A stretch of DNA of 64,000 nt, from the NCBI RefSeq assembly GCF_001761465.1, contig NZ_CP017479.1, positions 1,550,001 to 1,614,000 on the forward strand, read 5' to 3'. The notes under the pieces were generated by a model. It saw only the letters and a list, made by a program, of their open reading frames with translations. It had not been told where the DNA came from and made no database searches. The stretch is from Flavobacterium gilvum. GTDB taxonomy: Bacteria; Bacteroidota; Bacteroidia; Flavobacteriales; Flavobacteriaceae. Below, in pieces: positions 9,289 through 18,110 of this stretch (position 1 is its first letter; every line of letters starts with the position of its first letter). A program made the position numbers and the translations under genes.

Positions 9289-9305
9289 TTCTTAGATTTA
9301 TCATT

Positions 9306-9656
9306 ATGTCACACGAACATGTTTCTAATACAAAAAGAATTTGGACTGTATTCGGTCTATTGTCTTTAATCACTACAGTTGAGGTTGCTTTTGGTATCAT
9401 TAGACCAGCTGTACTAGCTGAAAATGCTTTTGTAAGCATGAGTTTATTAAACTGGTTGTTTATTATACTTACATTGGTTAAAGCATATTACATTGTATGG
9501 GCATTTATGCACATGGAAGGTGAAAAAAAGGTGTTGAAAAACGCTGTTGTTTTACCTTTAATATTCTTAGTTTGTTATTTAATCTTTATTCTGTTGACAG
9601 AAGGGGATTATGTATTTGAGGTTTTTAGAAATTCTACCATCAAATGGAATTTTTAA
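9306..9656 (+). CDS. Cytochrome c oxidase subunit IV-like protein
   Basis: A 116-residue protein with three hydrophobic helices (about residues 12-30, 41-60 and 79-100) and the conserved pattern KAYYIVWAFMHM, typical of the prokaryotic subunit IV (COX4_pro) family that packs against subunits I and III. The ATG at 9306 is preferred over an in-frame start at 9252, which would overlap the preceding gene by 37 bases and add a segment unlike the family. A strong terminator follows directly, so this gene closes the cyoE-to-subunit IV transcript. Confidence 0.9.
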   Translation: MSHEHVSNTKRIWTVFGLLSLITTVEVAFGIIRPAVLAENAFVSMSLLNWLFIILTLVKAYYIVWAFMHMEGEKKVLKNAVVLPLIFLVCYLIFILLTEGDYVFEVFRNSTIKWNF

Positions 9657-9678
9657 CACGATATTAATTCAATGAAAA

Positions 9679-9708
9679 AGGTATCCGTCGCGGCGGATGC
9701 CTTTTTTT
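9679..9708 (+). terminator. Rho-independent terminator after oxidase subunit IV
   Basis: A 9-bp stem (AGGTATCCG with CGGATGCCT, one wobble pair) and a six-base loop, followed by seven T. Confidence 0.85.
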
Positions 9709-9739
9709 ATTTTAATACACTAAATTTTATTAAATCCTG

Positions 9740-10381
9740 ATGAAGAAAAATATTGTTCTTTTCGTTTTATTTATTCTGCCTATTGTTGCCTATCTTTTTT
9801 TTGCTTCAGGGGTTAATAGTTTTACAAAATTACCTGTAATAACCCCGAAGATTCCTGATCTTGGTGAATGGAAATCTTTGAACGGCGAAGAAGTAAGTTT
9901 GGATAATAAAATAACTATTTTGGGTTTTTCGGGTACTGAAATTCTGAAAAATAGAGGAAACTATTTTAATTTAAATGAAAAAATTTACCAGAGATACCAC
10001 GAATTCAAAGACTTGCAGTTTGTCGTTATTTCACCTTTGGGAACAGAGAAGGATGTTAAAACAGTCGTTGATGCCTTAGGCGCTTTTACAGATGTGAGCC
10101 AATGGCATTTTGTTTTTGCCCAACCAGAAGAAATTAAAGCTTATTTTGGTCAGCTAAAATTAAAAGGGAATTTGAATCCTGATTTTGGGACTGCCAATGT
10201 TTATATCGTTGATAAGGAAAGAAATTTGAGAGGAAGAAAAGCTGTGAAAGAATATAAAGAAGGTTATGATACTTTTCATCCGGCAGAGTTAAGCAACGAA
10301 ATGTTGGATGATTTCAAGGTCATCTTGTATGAATATCGCGCCGCTTTGAAAAAGAATCATAACGCCACAAAACAATTATAA
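9740..10381 (+). CDS. Membrane-anchored, SCO-related protein without cysteines
   Basis: A 213-residue protein with one N-terminal membrane helix (residues 5-22) and a periplasmic domain. The segment FGTANVYIVDKERNLRGRK resembles the strand-turn of thioredoxin-fold SCO proteins, and it lies two bases before a true SCO gene, but it has no CxxxC and no cysteine that I can find. It may be a redox-dead paralogue that helps copper or oxidase assembly. I do not know a named family for it. The start follows a terminator, so it heads a second respiratory operon with the next three genes. Confidence 0.7.
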   Translation: MKKNIVLFVLFILPIVAYLFFASGVNSFTKLPVITPKIPDLGEWKSLNGEEVSLDNKITILGFSGTEILKNRGNYFNLNEKIYQRYHEFKDLQFVVISPLGTEKDVKTVVDALGAFTDVSQWHFVFAQPEEIKAYFGQLKLKGNLNPDFGTANVYIVDKERNLRGRKAVKEYKEGYDTFHPAELSNEMLDDFKVILYEYRAALKKNHNATKQL

Positions 10382-10383
10382 AA

Positions 10384-11070
10384 ATGCTTAAAAATAAATC
10401 ATACATAGGGATTTCTTTTGTTATTCTTATTTTTGGGATTTATGCGATTCCGAAAATTATTGGTAGAATGGAAAATAACAATGTCGTTCAGGGTGACCGA
10501 TTGGACAAGGTGAGTGGTTCCAAGTCTGTAGATGGAAAGTTGGTGACCATTGGGCCGGCTCCAAAATTTGAATTAATCAATCAGGATAACGCCAAAATTT
10601 CAAATGACTTTTATAAAGGGAAAGTATATGTTTTGGAGTTTTTCTTTGCTACATGTCCTTCTATTTGTCCAAAAATGAATGCCAATATGGTAACGCTTCA
10701 AAATGATTTTTTTGGAAATCCTAATTTCGGAATTGCCTCAATAACTATTGACCCGGTTCATGATACTCCCGCTGTTTTGAAAGAACATGCAAAATTATTA
10801 GGAGTGAAATCATCCAATTGGAATTTTCTGACTGGTGACAAAGAATATATTTATAGTTTGTCTAATAAAGGATTTAATATCTATGTTGGTGAAAACAGCA
10901 GAGTTCAAGGCGGTTTTGAACATTCAGGTCTTTTTGCTTTAATTGACAAAAAAGGAAATATCCGATGTAGAAAAGACGACTACGGAAATCCGATTTTGTA
11001 TTATGATGGATTAGAAAAAAAAGGGATTAGGGATATTCAGCAGGATATTCAAGCATTGTTAAAAGAATAA
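10384..11070 (+). CDS. SCO family copper chaperone
   Basis: SCO proteins deliver copper to, and reduce, the CuA centre of cytochrome oxidase subunit II. This 228-residue protein has an N-terminal anchor (residues 7-25), the thioredoxin-fold CxxxC at C91 and C95 in ATCPSICPKM, and the distal copper-ligand histidine H180 in FEHSGLF. All three metal ligands are present. It sits between the cysteine-less companion and the DUF420 gene with spacers of two bases each, which supports a role in maturing the haem-copper oxidase whose subunits lie just upstream. Confidence 0.95.
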   Translation: MLKNKSYIGISFVILIFGIYAIPKIIGRMENNNVVQGDRLDKVSGSKSVDGKLVTIGPAPKFELINQDNAKISNDFYKGKVYVLEFFFATCPSICPKMNANMVTLQNDFFGNPNFGIASITIDPVHDTPAVLKEHAKLLGVKSSNWNFLTGDKEYIYSLSNKGFNIYVGENSRVQGGFEHSGLFALIDKKGNIRCRKDDYGNPILYYDGLEKKGIRDIQQDIQALLKE

Positions 11071-11072
11071 AA

Positions 11073-11654
11073 ATGGAAGAAAATACAATTGATCAAAAGT
11101 TTAATAAATTTATAATTACGGTTTCTATTCTTATTCCGTTGGTAGTTGCCATTCTTTTTGGGGTGAAATTAAAAGATTTTGGGTATAGTGTTCAACCTTT
11201 GTCCTTTTTACCGCCAATATATGCATCAATAAACGGGCTTACAGCGATTGTTTTGGTAGTTGCGGTTGCGTCTATTAAAAAAGGAAACAGAAAGCTTCAT
11301 GAAAGATTAATGACAGGTGCTATTTGCTTGTCTGTAACTTTTCTTGTGATGTATGTTGCTTATCACATGACGTCAGATTCTACTAAATTTGGAGATGTTA
11401 ATCATGATGGTCTTTTGGATTTGAATGAAAAAGCACAAGTTGGGTATGTAAGATTAGTATACTTTTTTATATTGATTTCGCATATTATTTTATCAATTGC
11501 CGTTATTCCATTAGTATTAATTACTTATGTAAAAGCCTTGGCAAGCAAATTTGATAAACATAAAAAAATAGCCAAAATTACTTTCCCAATTTGGTTATAT
11601 GTTGCTGTTACGGGAGTGATTGTGTATTTAATGATTTCGCCTTATTATGTTTAG
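11073..11654 (+). CDS. DUF420 membrane protein with EF-hand-like loop
   Basis: A 193-residue protein with five hydrophobic helices and histidines placed as in the DUF420 family (LHERLM, YHMT, ISHIILS). Firmicute DUF420 proteins are implicated in maturing haem-copper oxidases, which fits the neighbours here. Between the third and fourth helices there is a canonical 12-residue EF-hand loop (D108, N110, D112, D116, E119; DVNHDGLLDLNE), suggesting that calcium could bind on the loop. The gene is two bases after the SCO gene and overlaps the next gene by 8 bases. Confidence 0.88.
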   Translation: MEENTIDQKFNKFIITVSILIPLVVAILFGVKLKDFGYSVQPLSFLPPIYASINGLTAIVLVVAVASIKKGNRKLHERLMTGAICLSVTFLVMYVAYHMTSDSTKFGDVNHDGLLDLNEKAQVGYVRLVYFFILISHIILSIAVIPLVLITYVKALASKFDKHKKIAKITFPIWLYVAVTGVIVYLMISPYYV

Positions 11655-11910
11655 TAGAGAAAATAGAAATAAGAGAATAGAAAAAAGAAAAGTGAGAGGG
11701 AGAGTATGTTTTTATATTCTATGTTCTATATTCTTTTCTGTCTCTTCTTATGCCCAATGTGCCATGTGCCGTGCAGCTTTGACAGGTAATGAGAACAAAA
11801 CTCAAGCGGCGGCTGTAAACGACGGAATCGTTTATCTTATGGTGATTCCGTATGTGCTTGTTGCGGCTGTGGGCTATTATGTTTATCGAATGAAAAAGAA
11901 GAAACAGTAG
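11647..11910 (+). CDS. Small CxxC membrane protein of the oxidase operon
   Basis: An 87-residue protein with a cleavable-looking signal sequence ending in SSYAQ, then CAMCRAAL (a CxxC) and a C-terminal membrane helix with a lysine-rich tail. Similar short proteins with this CAMCRAA and NDGIVYLM pattern accompany SCO and DUF420 genes in flavobacteria as I recall; a metal or redox role in oxidase assembly is an inference. The first 15 residues are encoded by a purine-only AGA/ATA repeat and are unusually basic, so a GTG at 11692 is a reasonable alternative start. It overlaps the DUF420 stop by 8 bases. Confidence 0.75.
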   Translation: MFSRENRNKRIEKRKVRGRVCFYILCSIFFSVSSYAQCAMCRAALTGNENKTQAAAVNDGIVYLMVIPYVLVAAVGYYVYRMKKKKQ

Positions 11911-11940
11911 GTTAAAAACAATAGCAATATTTAATAAAAA

Positions 11941-11979
11941 AGTCAGTCTCTAATATTTTTTTTGAGACTGACTTTTTTA
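11941..11979. terminator. Bidirectional terminator between convergent genes
   Basis: A perfect 10-bp stem AGTCAGTCTC/GAGACTGACT with a 13-base loop. It is flanked by A-run on the left and T-run on the right, so it can serve both the oxidase-assembly operon and the convergent DUF4403 gene. Confidence 0.85.
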
Positions 11980-12013
11980 AAACGGAATTCTAAAAAACTA
12001 AAAAAGGCTTACT

Positions 12014-13429
12014 TTATTTAAGTCCGTCGATGGAAACGTTTATATTTCCGTTTATTTTTATGAAAGCAATCATCGCTTGATTTGTAAGTTCTATTTTTTC
12101 AAATTTAATATCTTCCATTTTTCCGTTAATGAAAACACCGGGCATCGGAGAATAGTTTTTCAGATAAGTCATCATGCTTTGTTTGGCTTCATCAAGATTT
12201 TGTTTGATTGAATAGCGACAGTTTTCCTGTATTTTTTTTAAAATAATTCCCTGTGCCAGCCAGTTTGCGGTTCGCATCAATCGGCTTTTGGTATCCAAAA
12301 CATAATCCAGTTTGTCAAAATAGATTTCTTTGGAGGTGTCGTTGTATTGTGGAAAACCGTTTAGGTAAATTGTACCATTTACAGAGCCTTGTAAATCCAG
12401 GGCTATTACCAGTTTTCCTTCTTTGTGCCAAAGAGCAACATTTTGAACTTTTACTTTTTTGCCTCCGGATCCAAATTCCTGACCGGCAAAGTTGGCCACC
12501 ATCAACTTTGAAGCCTCTTGGTAGGTAGAAACAGCTGCTATGTTTGCCGAGATTTGCTCTGGTATTTTTTCAACTGCTTTCAGAGCTATTTTATTGGCTT
12601 CAAATTTTGCTTCCGGTTTTTTTCCAATCAGCGTTTCCATGTTGCATTTCATTCCCATATTAATTAGGAAGGAATCGTTTTTTAATTTGGCATTGGTTGA
12701 ATAAGCTTCGATAGGAATAATTCTGAGCCAGCTTTTATAGGCTTCGCTCATTTCGAATGGAGTACATACTTTTGACAGAGCATCCATTACATTGGGCTTG
12801 AAATCCATGGAATTTTCTATGGCTGAATCAATGCTTTTTTCAATGTCCTTTTTAAAGAGACTTATAGCTGGATTGATAAGATAAGTTATTGGCATGTTTT
12901 TTCCGAAAACCGTCATTGTTGGGCTTTCTACCCAGTCCAATGATTTTAAATTTGTTTTTGAGCTTAATTTCCAATTGTTTAGACTAACGGTGCTGAGTAA
13001 AGTAACCACGCCGTTTAGATTAAATTCCTGAGTTTTGTACAGGTCAACTCCCATAGTTTTGGTTCCCATTCGGTATTTCGCCCAAATTTTCAGAGGTAAA
13101 ACAGTTTTTAATTTTTCACCGTCTTTGTTATTGTCATTGCTGATGGTTATAGGGGCTTGTTTCCAAACTTTGATTTCAATGTTATCGTCTTCAATATTAT
13201 TGTCTTCATAGATTAAGCCATTCAATAAAGTATTGGTTTTGTTTTGAATGTCTTTTAATTTGATGCTGACTGGCAGGTTTATAAACGAAGGTGTGGTTGT
13301 GTAGGTCAATGGTATAGCGTCGTCCGGTTCGGGTTTTAATGCTTCAATTTTTTGCTGTGTTGAAGAGCAGCTCGCTATGAGTGTCAATATGCATAAGGAA
13401 GCAACAAGAATGGAAAAGGGCTTTAACAT
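12014..13429 (-). CDS. DUF4403 lipoprotein
   Basis: A 471-residue predicted lipoprotein: residues 1-21 form a lipoprotein signal (LTLIASC, lipidated Cys at 21). The mature part matches the DUF4403 pattern, with an N-terminal SFINLPVSIKLKDIQ segment and a C-terminal half of alternating beta strands (ALDLQGSVNGTIYLNG, then FINGKMEDIKFE). DUF4403 has an elongated lipid-transfer-like (TULIP-type) appearance, but the function is unknown to me. It is transcribed alone, between a terminator and a candidate promoter. Confidence 0.82.
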   Translation of the reverse strand: MLKPFSILVASLCILTLIASCSSTQQKIEALKPEPDDAIPLTYTTTPSFINLPVSIKLKDIQNKTNTLLNGLIYEDNNIEDDNIEIKVWKQAPITISNDNNKDGEKLKTVLPLKIWAKYRMGTKTMGVDLYKTQEFNLNGVVTLLSTVSLNNWKLSSKTNLKSLDWVESPTMTVFGKNMPITYLINPAISLFKKDIEKSIDSAIENSMDFKPNVMDALSKVCTPFEMSEAYKSWLRIIPIEAYSTNAKLKNDSFLINMGMKCNMETLIGKKPEAKFEANKIALKAVEKIPEQISANIAAVSTYQEASKLMVANFAGQEFGSGGKKVKVQNVALWHKEGKLVIALDLQGSVNGTIYLNGFPQYNDTSKEIYFDKLDYVLDTKSRLMRTANWLAQGIILKKIQENCRYSIKQNLDEAKQSMMTYLKNYSPMPGVFINGKMEDIKFEKIELTNQAMIAFIKINGNINVSIDGLK

Positions 13430-13448
13430 TTGTGCGTTTTTTTTTATG

Positions 13449-13456
13449 CAAATTTA
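13449..13456 (-). promoter_or_regulatory. Putative -7 box for the DUF4403 gene
   Basis: On the minus strand this reads TAAATTTG (TAnnTTTG) and lies 19 bases before the ATG. A second match, TATATTTG, is at 13463-13470. No clear -33 TTG is seen for either. Confidence 0.4.
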
Positions 13457-13497
13457 ATAAAACAAATATATTTCTTGGCTATGGGTGTAACATTTTT

Positions 13498-13626
13498 ATG
13501 AGTCATAAGTCTTATGTAATGGGTTTCGCCAAAGAAGGATATATGAATGTTGCCGATAGTTTACAAATTGGTGAATGTCAATTGGAAATAATTAAAACAG
13601 AATATGAAATAATTAGTGATTTTTAG
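13498..13626 (+). CDS. Small ORF of unknown status, possible gene remnant
   Basis: A 42-codon frame starting at an ATG and ending in TAG within the 240-base gap between the divergent DUF4403 and ABC genes. Its composition (FAKEGYMNVADSLQIGECQ) looks more like coding than spacer sequence. I do not recognise a family. It may be the surviving 3' end of a lost gene, a short leader peptide, or chance. No membrane segment is present. Confidence 0.25.
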   Translation: MSHKSYVMGFAKEGYMNVADSLQIGECQLEIIKTEYEIISDF

Positions 13627-13669
13627 TATTTTATTTTTCGTGGTACTGTTTTTTTAAAATAAATAAATT

Positions 13670-14371
13670 ATGATTGAAATTAAAGACTTACACAAATCTT
13701 ACAAAATGGGACATACCGAGTTGCATGTTCTGAAAGGAATTAATTTCAATATAAAAGAAGGGGAATTGGTTGCCATTATGGGGTCTTCAGGATCGGGAAA
13801 ATCTACCTTGCTTAATATTCTTGGAATTCTTGACGAAGCAGACTCGGGGCTTTATACTCTTGACAACGTTCCAATCAAAAAGTTAAACGAAACTATCGCT
13901 TCCAAATATAGAAACCAATTTCTTGGTTTTGTTTTCCAGTCTTTCAACCTGATTAATTACAAAAGTGCGTTGGATAATGTGGCTTTGCCTTTGTATTATC
14001 AAGGTGTCAAACGAAAAGAGCGCAACGAAATAGCAATGAAATATCTTGAGAAAGTTGGATTGGCCACCCATTCGCATCATTTGCCCAATGAACTTTCGGG
14101 AGGGCAAAAACAACGAGTGGCCATCGCCAGAGCTTTGGCATCCAACCCAAAAGTATTGTTGGCAGATGAACCTACAGGAGCTTTGGATACATTGACTTCC
14201 TACGAGGTGATGGATTTGATACAAGGAATAAATGATGAAGGGAAAACTATTTTGATAGTGACTCACGAACCCGATATTGCAGCTATGTGCAAACGAAATG
14301 TAGTCCTAAAAGACGGAGTAATCATCGATGATAAAATGGTAGAACAAGTTAGAGCTTCTTCTTATGTTTAA
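13670..14371 (+). CDS. ABC transporter ATP-binding protein (MacB/LolD type)
   Basis: A 233-residue ATPase with Walker A GSSGSGKST (about 38-46), Q-loop VFQSFNLI, signature LSGGQ, and Walker B LLADEPTGALD followed by the H-loop in THEPDI. TGALD after Walker B and the short length mark the MacB/LolD/FtsE branch, which powers mechanotransmission rather than substrate passage. It is the first gene of a six-gene export operon and overlaps the following permease by 8 bases. Confidence 0.94.
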   Translation: MIEIKDLHKSYKMGHTELHVLKGINFNIKEGELVAIMGSSGSGKSTLLNILGILDEADSGLYTLDNVPIKKLNETIASKYRNQFLGFVFQSFNLINYKSALDNVALPLYYQGVKRKERNEIAMKYLEKVGLATHSHHLPNELSGGQKQRVAIARALASNPKVLLADEPTGALDTLTSYEVMDLIQGINDEGKTILIVTHEPDIAAMCKRNVVLKDGVIIDDKMVEQVRASSYV

Positions 14372-15608
14372 TATTGAACGCTGGCAGGAAATATTTGAGG
14401 CTATGTCCAAAAATAAACTGAGAACTTTCCTTACGGGAGTTTCGGTGGCTTCGGGTATTTTTATTTTGGTGATTCTTCTTGGGGTTGGAAAAGGATTGCA
14501 AAACGGAATTGAAAAACAATTCGAGCAGGATGCAGCTGGGATTATCGAAGTTTGGGCTGGGACAACTACAAAAGCCTACAAAGGAATGAATCCTGGAAGG
14601 GAAATCCAGTTTAGAAACAGCGATTATGAAATTCCGGTTCAAAAATTTGGCGATAAATTAGATAAAAATGCGGCTAGTTTGAATGGTTGGGGAATCACTA
14701 TGAGCTACGGCAAAGAATCCGGAAATTATCAATATCGCGGAGTCAATCCTGATTTTATGGCGATTGAAAACACCTCTGTTGTACAAGGTAGAGCCTTAAA
14801 TACCAATGACATTATTCATAATGAAAAAGTAGCAGTCATTGGGATGAAAATAAAGTTGGATTTGTTTAAGGAAAAAAATCCAATAGGAGAGCAGATAGTA
14901 ATAAGTAATATTAATTTCAAAGTGGTTGGTGTATATACTGATCCTGGAGGAGAAAGAGAAGAGTCCAGAGTGTTCCTGCCTTTGACTACTGCACAAAAGG
15001 TTTTTGGAGGAGGAGATAAAATCACTTATATGGCCTACATTCCTAAAAAGAAAGACACTTATGAAGAGGCTTTGGCCGAAAGTAATAAATTCACAAATGA
15101 TTTAGGAGTGTTGTTAAGAGGCAAAAATGGCGTTGCTCCCGATGATGAAAGTGGAATAGGTATTTATAATTCAACTGAAGAAGTCAAGAAGTTTTATGAT
15201 TTGAACCTTTATATCCGATTGTTTTTTTGGTGGGTTGGTATCTGTACCATTATTGCCGGAGTTGTTGGTGTCAGTAATATTATGATGATTATTGTCAAAG
15301 AAAGAACCAAGGAAATTGGTATTCGAAAAGCGCTTGGCGCTTCTCCACTTTCGATAATTGGAATGATTTTGCATGAGTCAATCTTTATTACTGCTTTTTC
15401 AGGTTTTGTTGGGTTGTTGACAGGATTGAGCCTTTTGGAATTAATTGGCCCACATGCGCAAAGTGAATATTTTGTGAACCCGCAAGTCGATTTTACCGTG
15501 GCCTTATCAACCTTAATTATCTTAGTAGTTGCGGGTGCTCTGGCAGGATTTTTTCCGGCTTATCGCGCAGCACAAATCAAACCTATTGTAGCACTTAGAG
15601 ACGAATAA
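14364..15608 (+). CDS. MacB-type ABC transporter permease (first copy)
   Basis: A 414-residue permease with the MacB architecture: membrane helix at residues 20-40, a periplasmic core domain (about 45-280), then three C-terminal helices forming the FtsX domain. The coupling segment VKERTKEIGIRKALGAS and the C-terminal FPAYRAAQIKPIVALR are characteristic. No nucleotide-binding domain is fused; it is supplied by the gene upstream, which it overlaps. The next gene is a paralogue, so the two probably form a heterodimeric channel. Confidence 0.92.
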   Translation: MFNIERWQEIFEAMSKNKLRTFLTGVSVASGIFILVILLGVGKGLQNGIEKQFEQDAAGIIEVWAGTTTKAYKGMNPGREIQFRNSDYEIPVQKFGDKLDKNAASLNGWGITMSYGKESGNYQYRGVNPDFMAIENTSVVQGRALNTNDIIHNEKVAVIGMKIKLDLFKEKNPIGEQIVISNINFKVVGVYTDPGGEREESRVFLPLTTAQKVFGGGDKITYMAYIPKKKDTYEEALAESNKFTNDLGVLLRGKNGVAPDDESGIGIYNSTEEVKKFYDLNLYIRLFFWWVGICTIIAGVVGVSNIMMIIVKERTKEIGIRKALGASPLSIIGMILHESIFITAFSGFVGLLTGLSLLELIGPHAQSEYFVNPQVDFTVALSTLIILVVAGALAGFFPAYRAAQIKPIVALRDE

Positions 15609-15610
15609 TT

Positions 15611-16876
15611 ATGTTTGACAGAGAAAAATGGAATGAAATTTTAGAGGCTCTTACCGCCAATACCTTCCGAACGCTGCTTACGGCTTTTGGAGTGTTTTGG
15701 GGGATATTCATTTTGGTTATTTTATTGGCAGCTTCGAATGGTTTGGAGAATGGCGTGAAAAAAGGATTTGATGGTATTGCCACAAATACCATGTTTATAT
15801 GGACACAAACTACATCAAAGGCTTACAAAGGCTTGCCTAAAACCCGCCGATATGATTTTAAAAATAGTGATGTTGATGGCTTAAAACAAAAATTTCCGGA
15901 CTTATTATATGTTTCTCCACGCAATCAATTAGGAAATTTTAATGGAGTAAATAATGTTGTAAGAGGAACAAAAACAGGTGCTTATAATGTTAATGGAGAT
16001 TATCCAGAATTGGTCAAGCAAGAGCAAATGGATGTTGTTAAAGGTCGTTTTGTGAATCAACAGGATATATTAGCAAAACGAAAAGTTGCTGTTATTGGCA
16101 GTGGAGTTGTCAATGAATTGTATGCGAATGCTGAAGAAGTTATTGGCACTTATATCAAAATAAACGGTGTCAATTTTATGGTGGTTGGGGTTTATAAAAA
16201 GAAAGGCAATAATAATGGTAACGCAGAAGAAGCCCAGAAAAATATTTTTATTCCGTTTACCACTTTTCAGCAGGCATTTAACTATGGCGATAGAGTAGGA
16301 TGGATGGCGCTTACGGCCAATGATGATGCGTCGATTACTGAACTTAAACCCGGAATTTTGGCATTTTTGAGAGAACAACATTCTATACACCCCGATGATG
16401 AACGTGCGGTGGGCAATTTTGACCTGTTTGCCGAATTTCAAAAAGTGCAAGACTTGTTCAAAGTACTTAAATTCATTGCGTATTTCGTTGGGACTTTAGT
16501 GTTGCTTTCTGGAATTATCGGAATCTCAAATATTATGCTGATTGTTGTAAAAGAACGAACCAACGAAATAGGAATCCGGAGAGCACTGGGAGCAACTCCA
16601 GGAGCCATTAGATCTCAAATATTATTGGAAGCCATTTTCCTGACCATAATTGCCGGAATGTTTGGTATTGCTGTTGCCACGGGTTTATTGGCGGTGCTAA
16701 ATATGATTTTGGAGTCAATGCCTACTGATGGGATGATGTTTGTGAATCCCAATGTGGATTTGGTGGTTGTTTTCATAGCACTCCTCATTTTAGTTGGCTC
16801 GGGATTGTTGGCAGGGCTAATTCCAGCACAAACCGCTATAAAAGTGAAGCCAATAGATGCATTAAGAACAGAATAA
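15611..16876 (+). CDS. MacB-type ABC transporter permease (second copy)
   Basis: A 421-residue paralogue of the preceding permease with the same layout: helix at about 20-40, periplasmic core, FtsX domain with VKERTNEIGIRRALGATPG, and the end IPAQTAIKVKPIDALR. Both begin with a similar W-EILEAL/W-EIFEAM amphipathic stretch. It starts two bases after the first permease. The pair indicates gene duplication and specialisation to a heterodimer that would work with the adaptor genes downstream. Confidence 0.92.
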   Translation: MFDREKWNEILEALTANTFRTLLTAFGVFWGIFILVILLAASNGLENGVKKGFDGIATNTMFIWTQTTSKAYKGLPKTRRYDFKNSDVDGLKQKFPDLLYVSPRNQLGNFNGVNNVVRGTKTGAYNVNGDYPELVKQEQMDVVKGRFVNQQDILAKRKVAVIGSGVVNELYANAEEVIGTYIKINGVNFMVVGVYKKKGNNNGNAEEAQKNIFIPFTTFQQAFNYGDRVGWMALTANDDASITELKPGILAFLREQHSIHPDDERAVGNFDLFAEFQKVQDLFKVLKFIAYFVGTLVLLSGIIGISNIMLIVVKERTNEIGIRRALGATPGAIRSQILLEAIFLTIIAGMFGIAVATGLLAVLNMILESMPTDGMMFVNPNVDLVVVFIALLILVGSGLLAGLIPAQTAIKVKPIDALRTE

Positions 16877-16922
16877 TTTACGCAATCAAAAAACATATAA
16901 TAATCGAATTAAAATTTTTAAA

Positions 16923-18044
16923 ATGAAAAAAGGAGTAACCATAACAGCATTGATTTTGATCGCAATAGTTTTTTTCGGGGCTTTGTATTATTTGTATGCA
17001 AAAAACCAACAATCTCCTATTGTTTTTGAAACTGATAAGCTGGAAGTGAAAACTATTGTAAAAAGTACCCTCGCTACAGGAAATATAGTGCCCGATGAAG
17101 AGGTGTTAATCAAACCAAATATTTCGGGAATTATAGAGCACGTGTATATTAAAGCCGGAGAATCGGTGAAAGCGGGAGATATGATTGCTAAAATTAAAGT
17201 GGTTGCCAACGTTTCCAATTTGAGTAATTCTCAAAACCAAGTAAGAATGGCAAAAATACAATTGGATAATCAAGAGAAATTATATCAACGACAAAAAACA
17301 TTATTTGATAAAGGAGTAATTTCTGCAAATGATTTTGATGCAGCTCAATTGGCTTATAGTCGTGCAAAACAAGATTATAACGCTTCCCTACAGGGATTTG
17401 ATATTATAAAAACAGGAACATCATCAGGTTTAGGAAATTATGCCAATACCTTGATTCGCTCAACCGTAAACGGAATGGTTTTGGACGTTCCTGTAAAAGT
17501 GGGGAACCAGGTAATTGAAAGCAATAATTTTAACGAAGGAACTACTATCGCCAGTGTTGCCGATGTTGGAAAAATGATTTTCGTAGGTAAAGTTGATGAA
17601 TCTGAAGTAGGAAAAATAAAATTGAATATGCCTATCGAAATTACTGTTGGAGCCATCGAAAATAAAAAATTTACGGCAGTGTTGACTGATATTGCTCCAA
17701 AAGGGAAAACTGAAAATGGCGCTATTCAATTCGAAATAAAAGCAACATTGACAAACAGAGACAACACTTTTATCAGAGCTGGTCTGAGTGCCAATGCTTC
17801 TATTATTCTGGATAAAGCAGATAAAGTTCCGGCTTTGAAGGAATCCTTGGTTCAATTTGACAAAAAAACTTCGAAACCTTACGTGGAAATTGAGACCGGA
17901 CCACAAAAATTTCAGAGAAAAGATGTCGTTCTTGGAGTTAGTGATGGAATTTATGTTCATGTTAAAAGTGGTCTTAAAGCTTTGGACAAAATAAAAATCT
18001 GGAATCAAGGCTTGTTGAAACCCGAAGAGAATAAAACAAAATAA
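16923..18044 (+). CDS. Periplasmic adaptor protein (HlyD/MacA family, first copy)
   Basis: A 373-residue adaptor with an N-terminal membrane anchor (residues 6-25), a split biotinyl-lipoyl domain (KPNISGIIEHVYIKAGESVKAGD near the start, RSTVNGMVLDVPVKVGNQV after the hairpin), a coiled-coil hairpin (about 100-155) and beta-barrel domains. Such proteins bridge an inner-membrane transporter and a TolC channel. It follows the permeases by 46 bases and precedes tolC. It differs in sequence from the second adaptor at the end of the operon. Confidence 0.9.
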   Translation: MKKGVTITALILIAIVFFGALYYLYAKNQQSPIVFETDKLEVKTIVKSTLATGNIVPDEEVLIKPNISGIIEHVYIKAGESVKAGDMIAKIKVVANVSNLSNSQNQVRMAKIQLDNQEKLYQRQKTLFDKGVISANDFDAAQLAYSRAKQDYNASLQGFDIIKTGTSSGLGNYANTLIRSTVNGMVLDVPVKVGNQVIESNNFNEGTTIASVADVGKMIFVGKVDESEVGKIKLNMPIEITVGAIENKKFTAVLTDIAPKGKTENGAIQFEIKATLTNRDNTFIRAGLSANASIILDKADKVPALKESLVQFDKKTSKPYVEIETGPQKFQRKDVVLGVSDGIYVHVKSGLKALDKIKIWNQGLLKPEENKTK

Positions 18045-18110
18045 TGCTGAAGAAGATTTTTGATAAAAATAAATTTAGCAGTACGTTAACTGCCTTTTAA
18101 TAAATTACAA

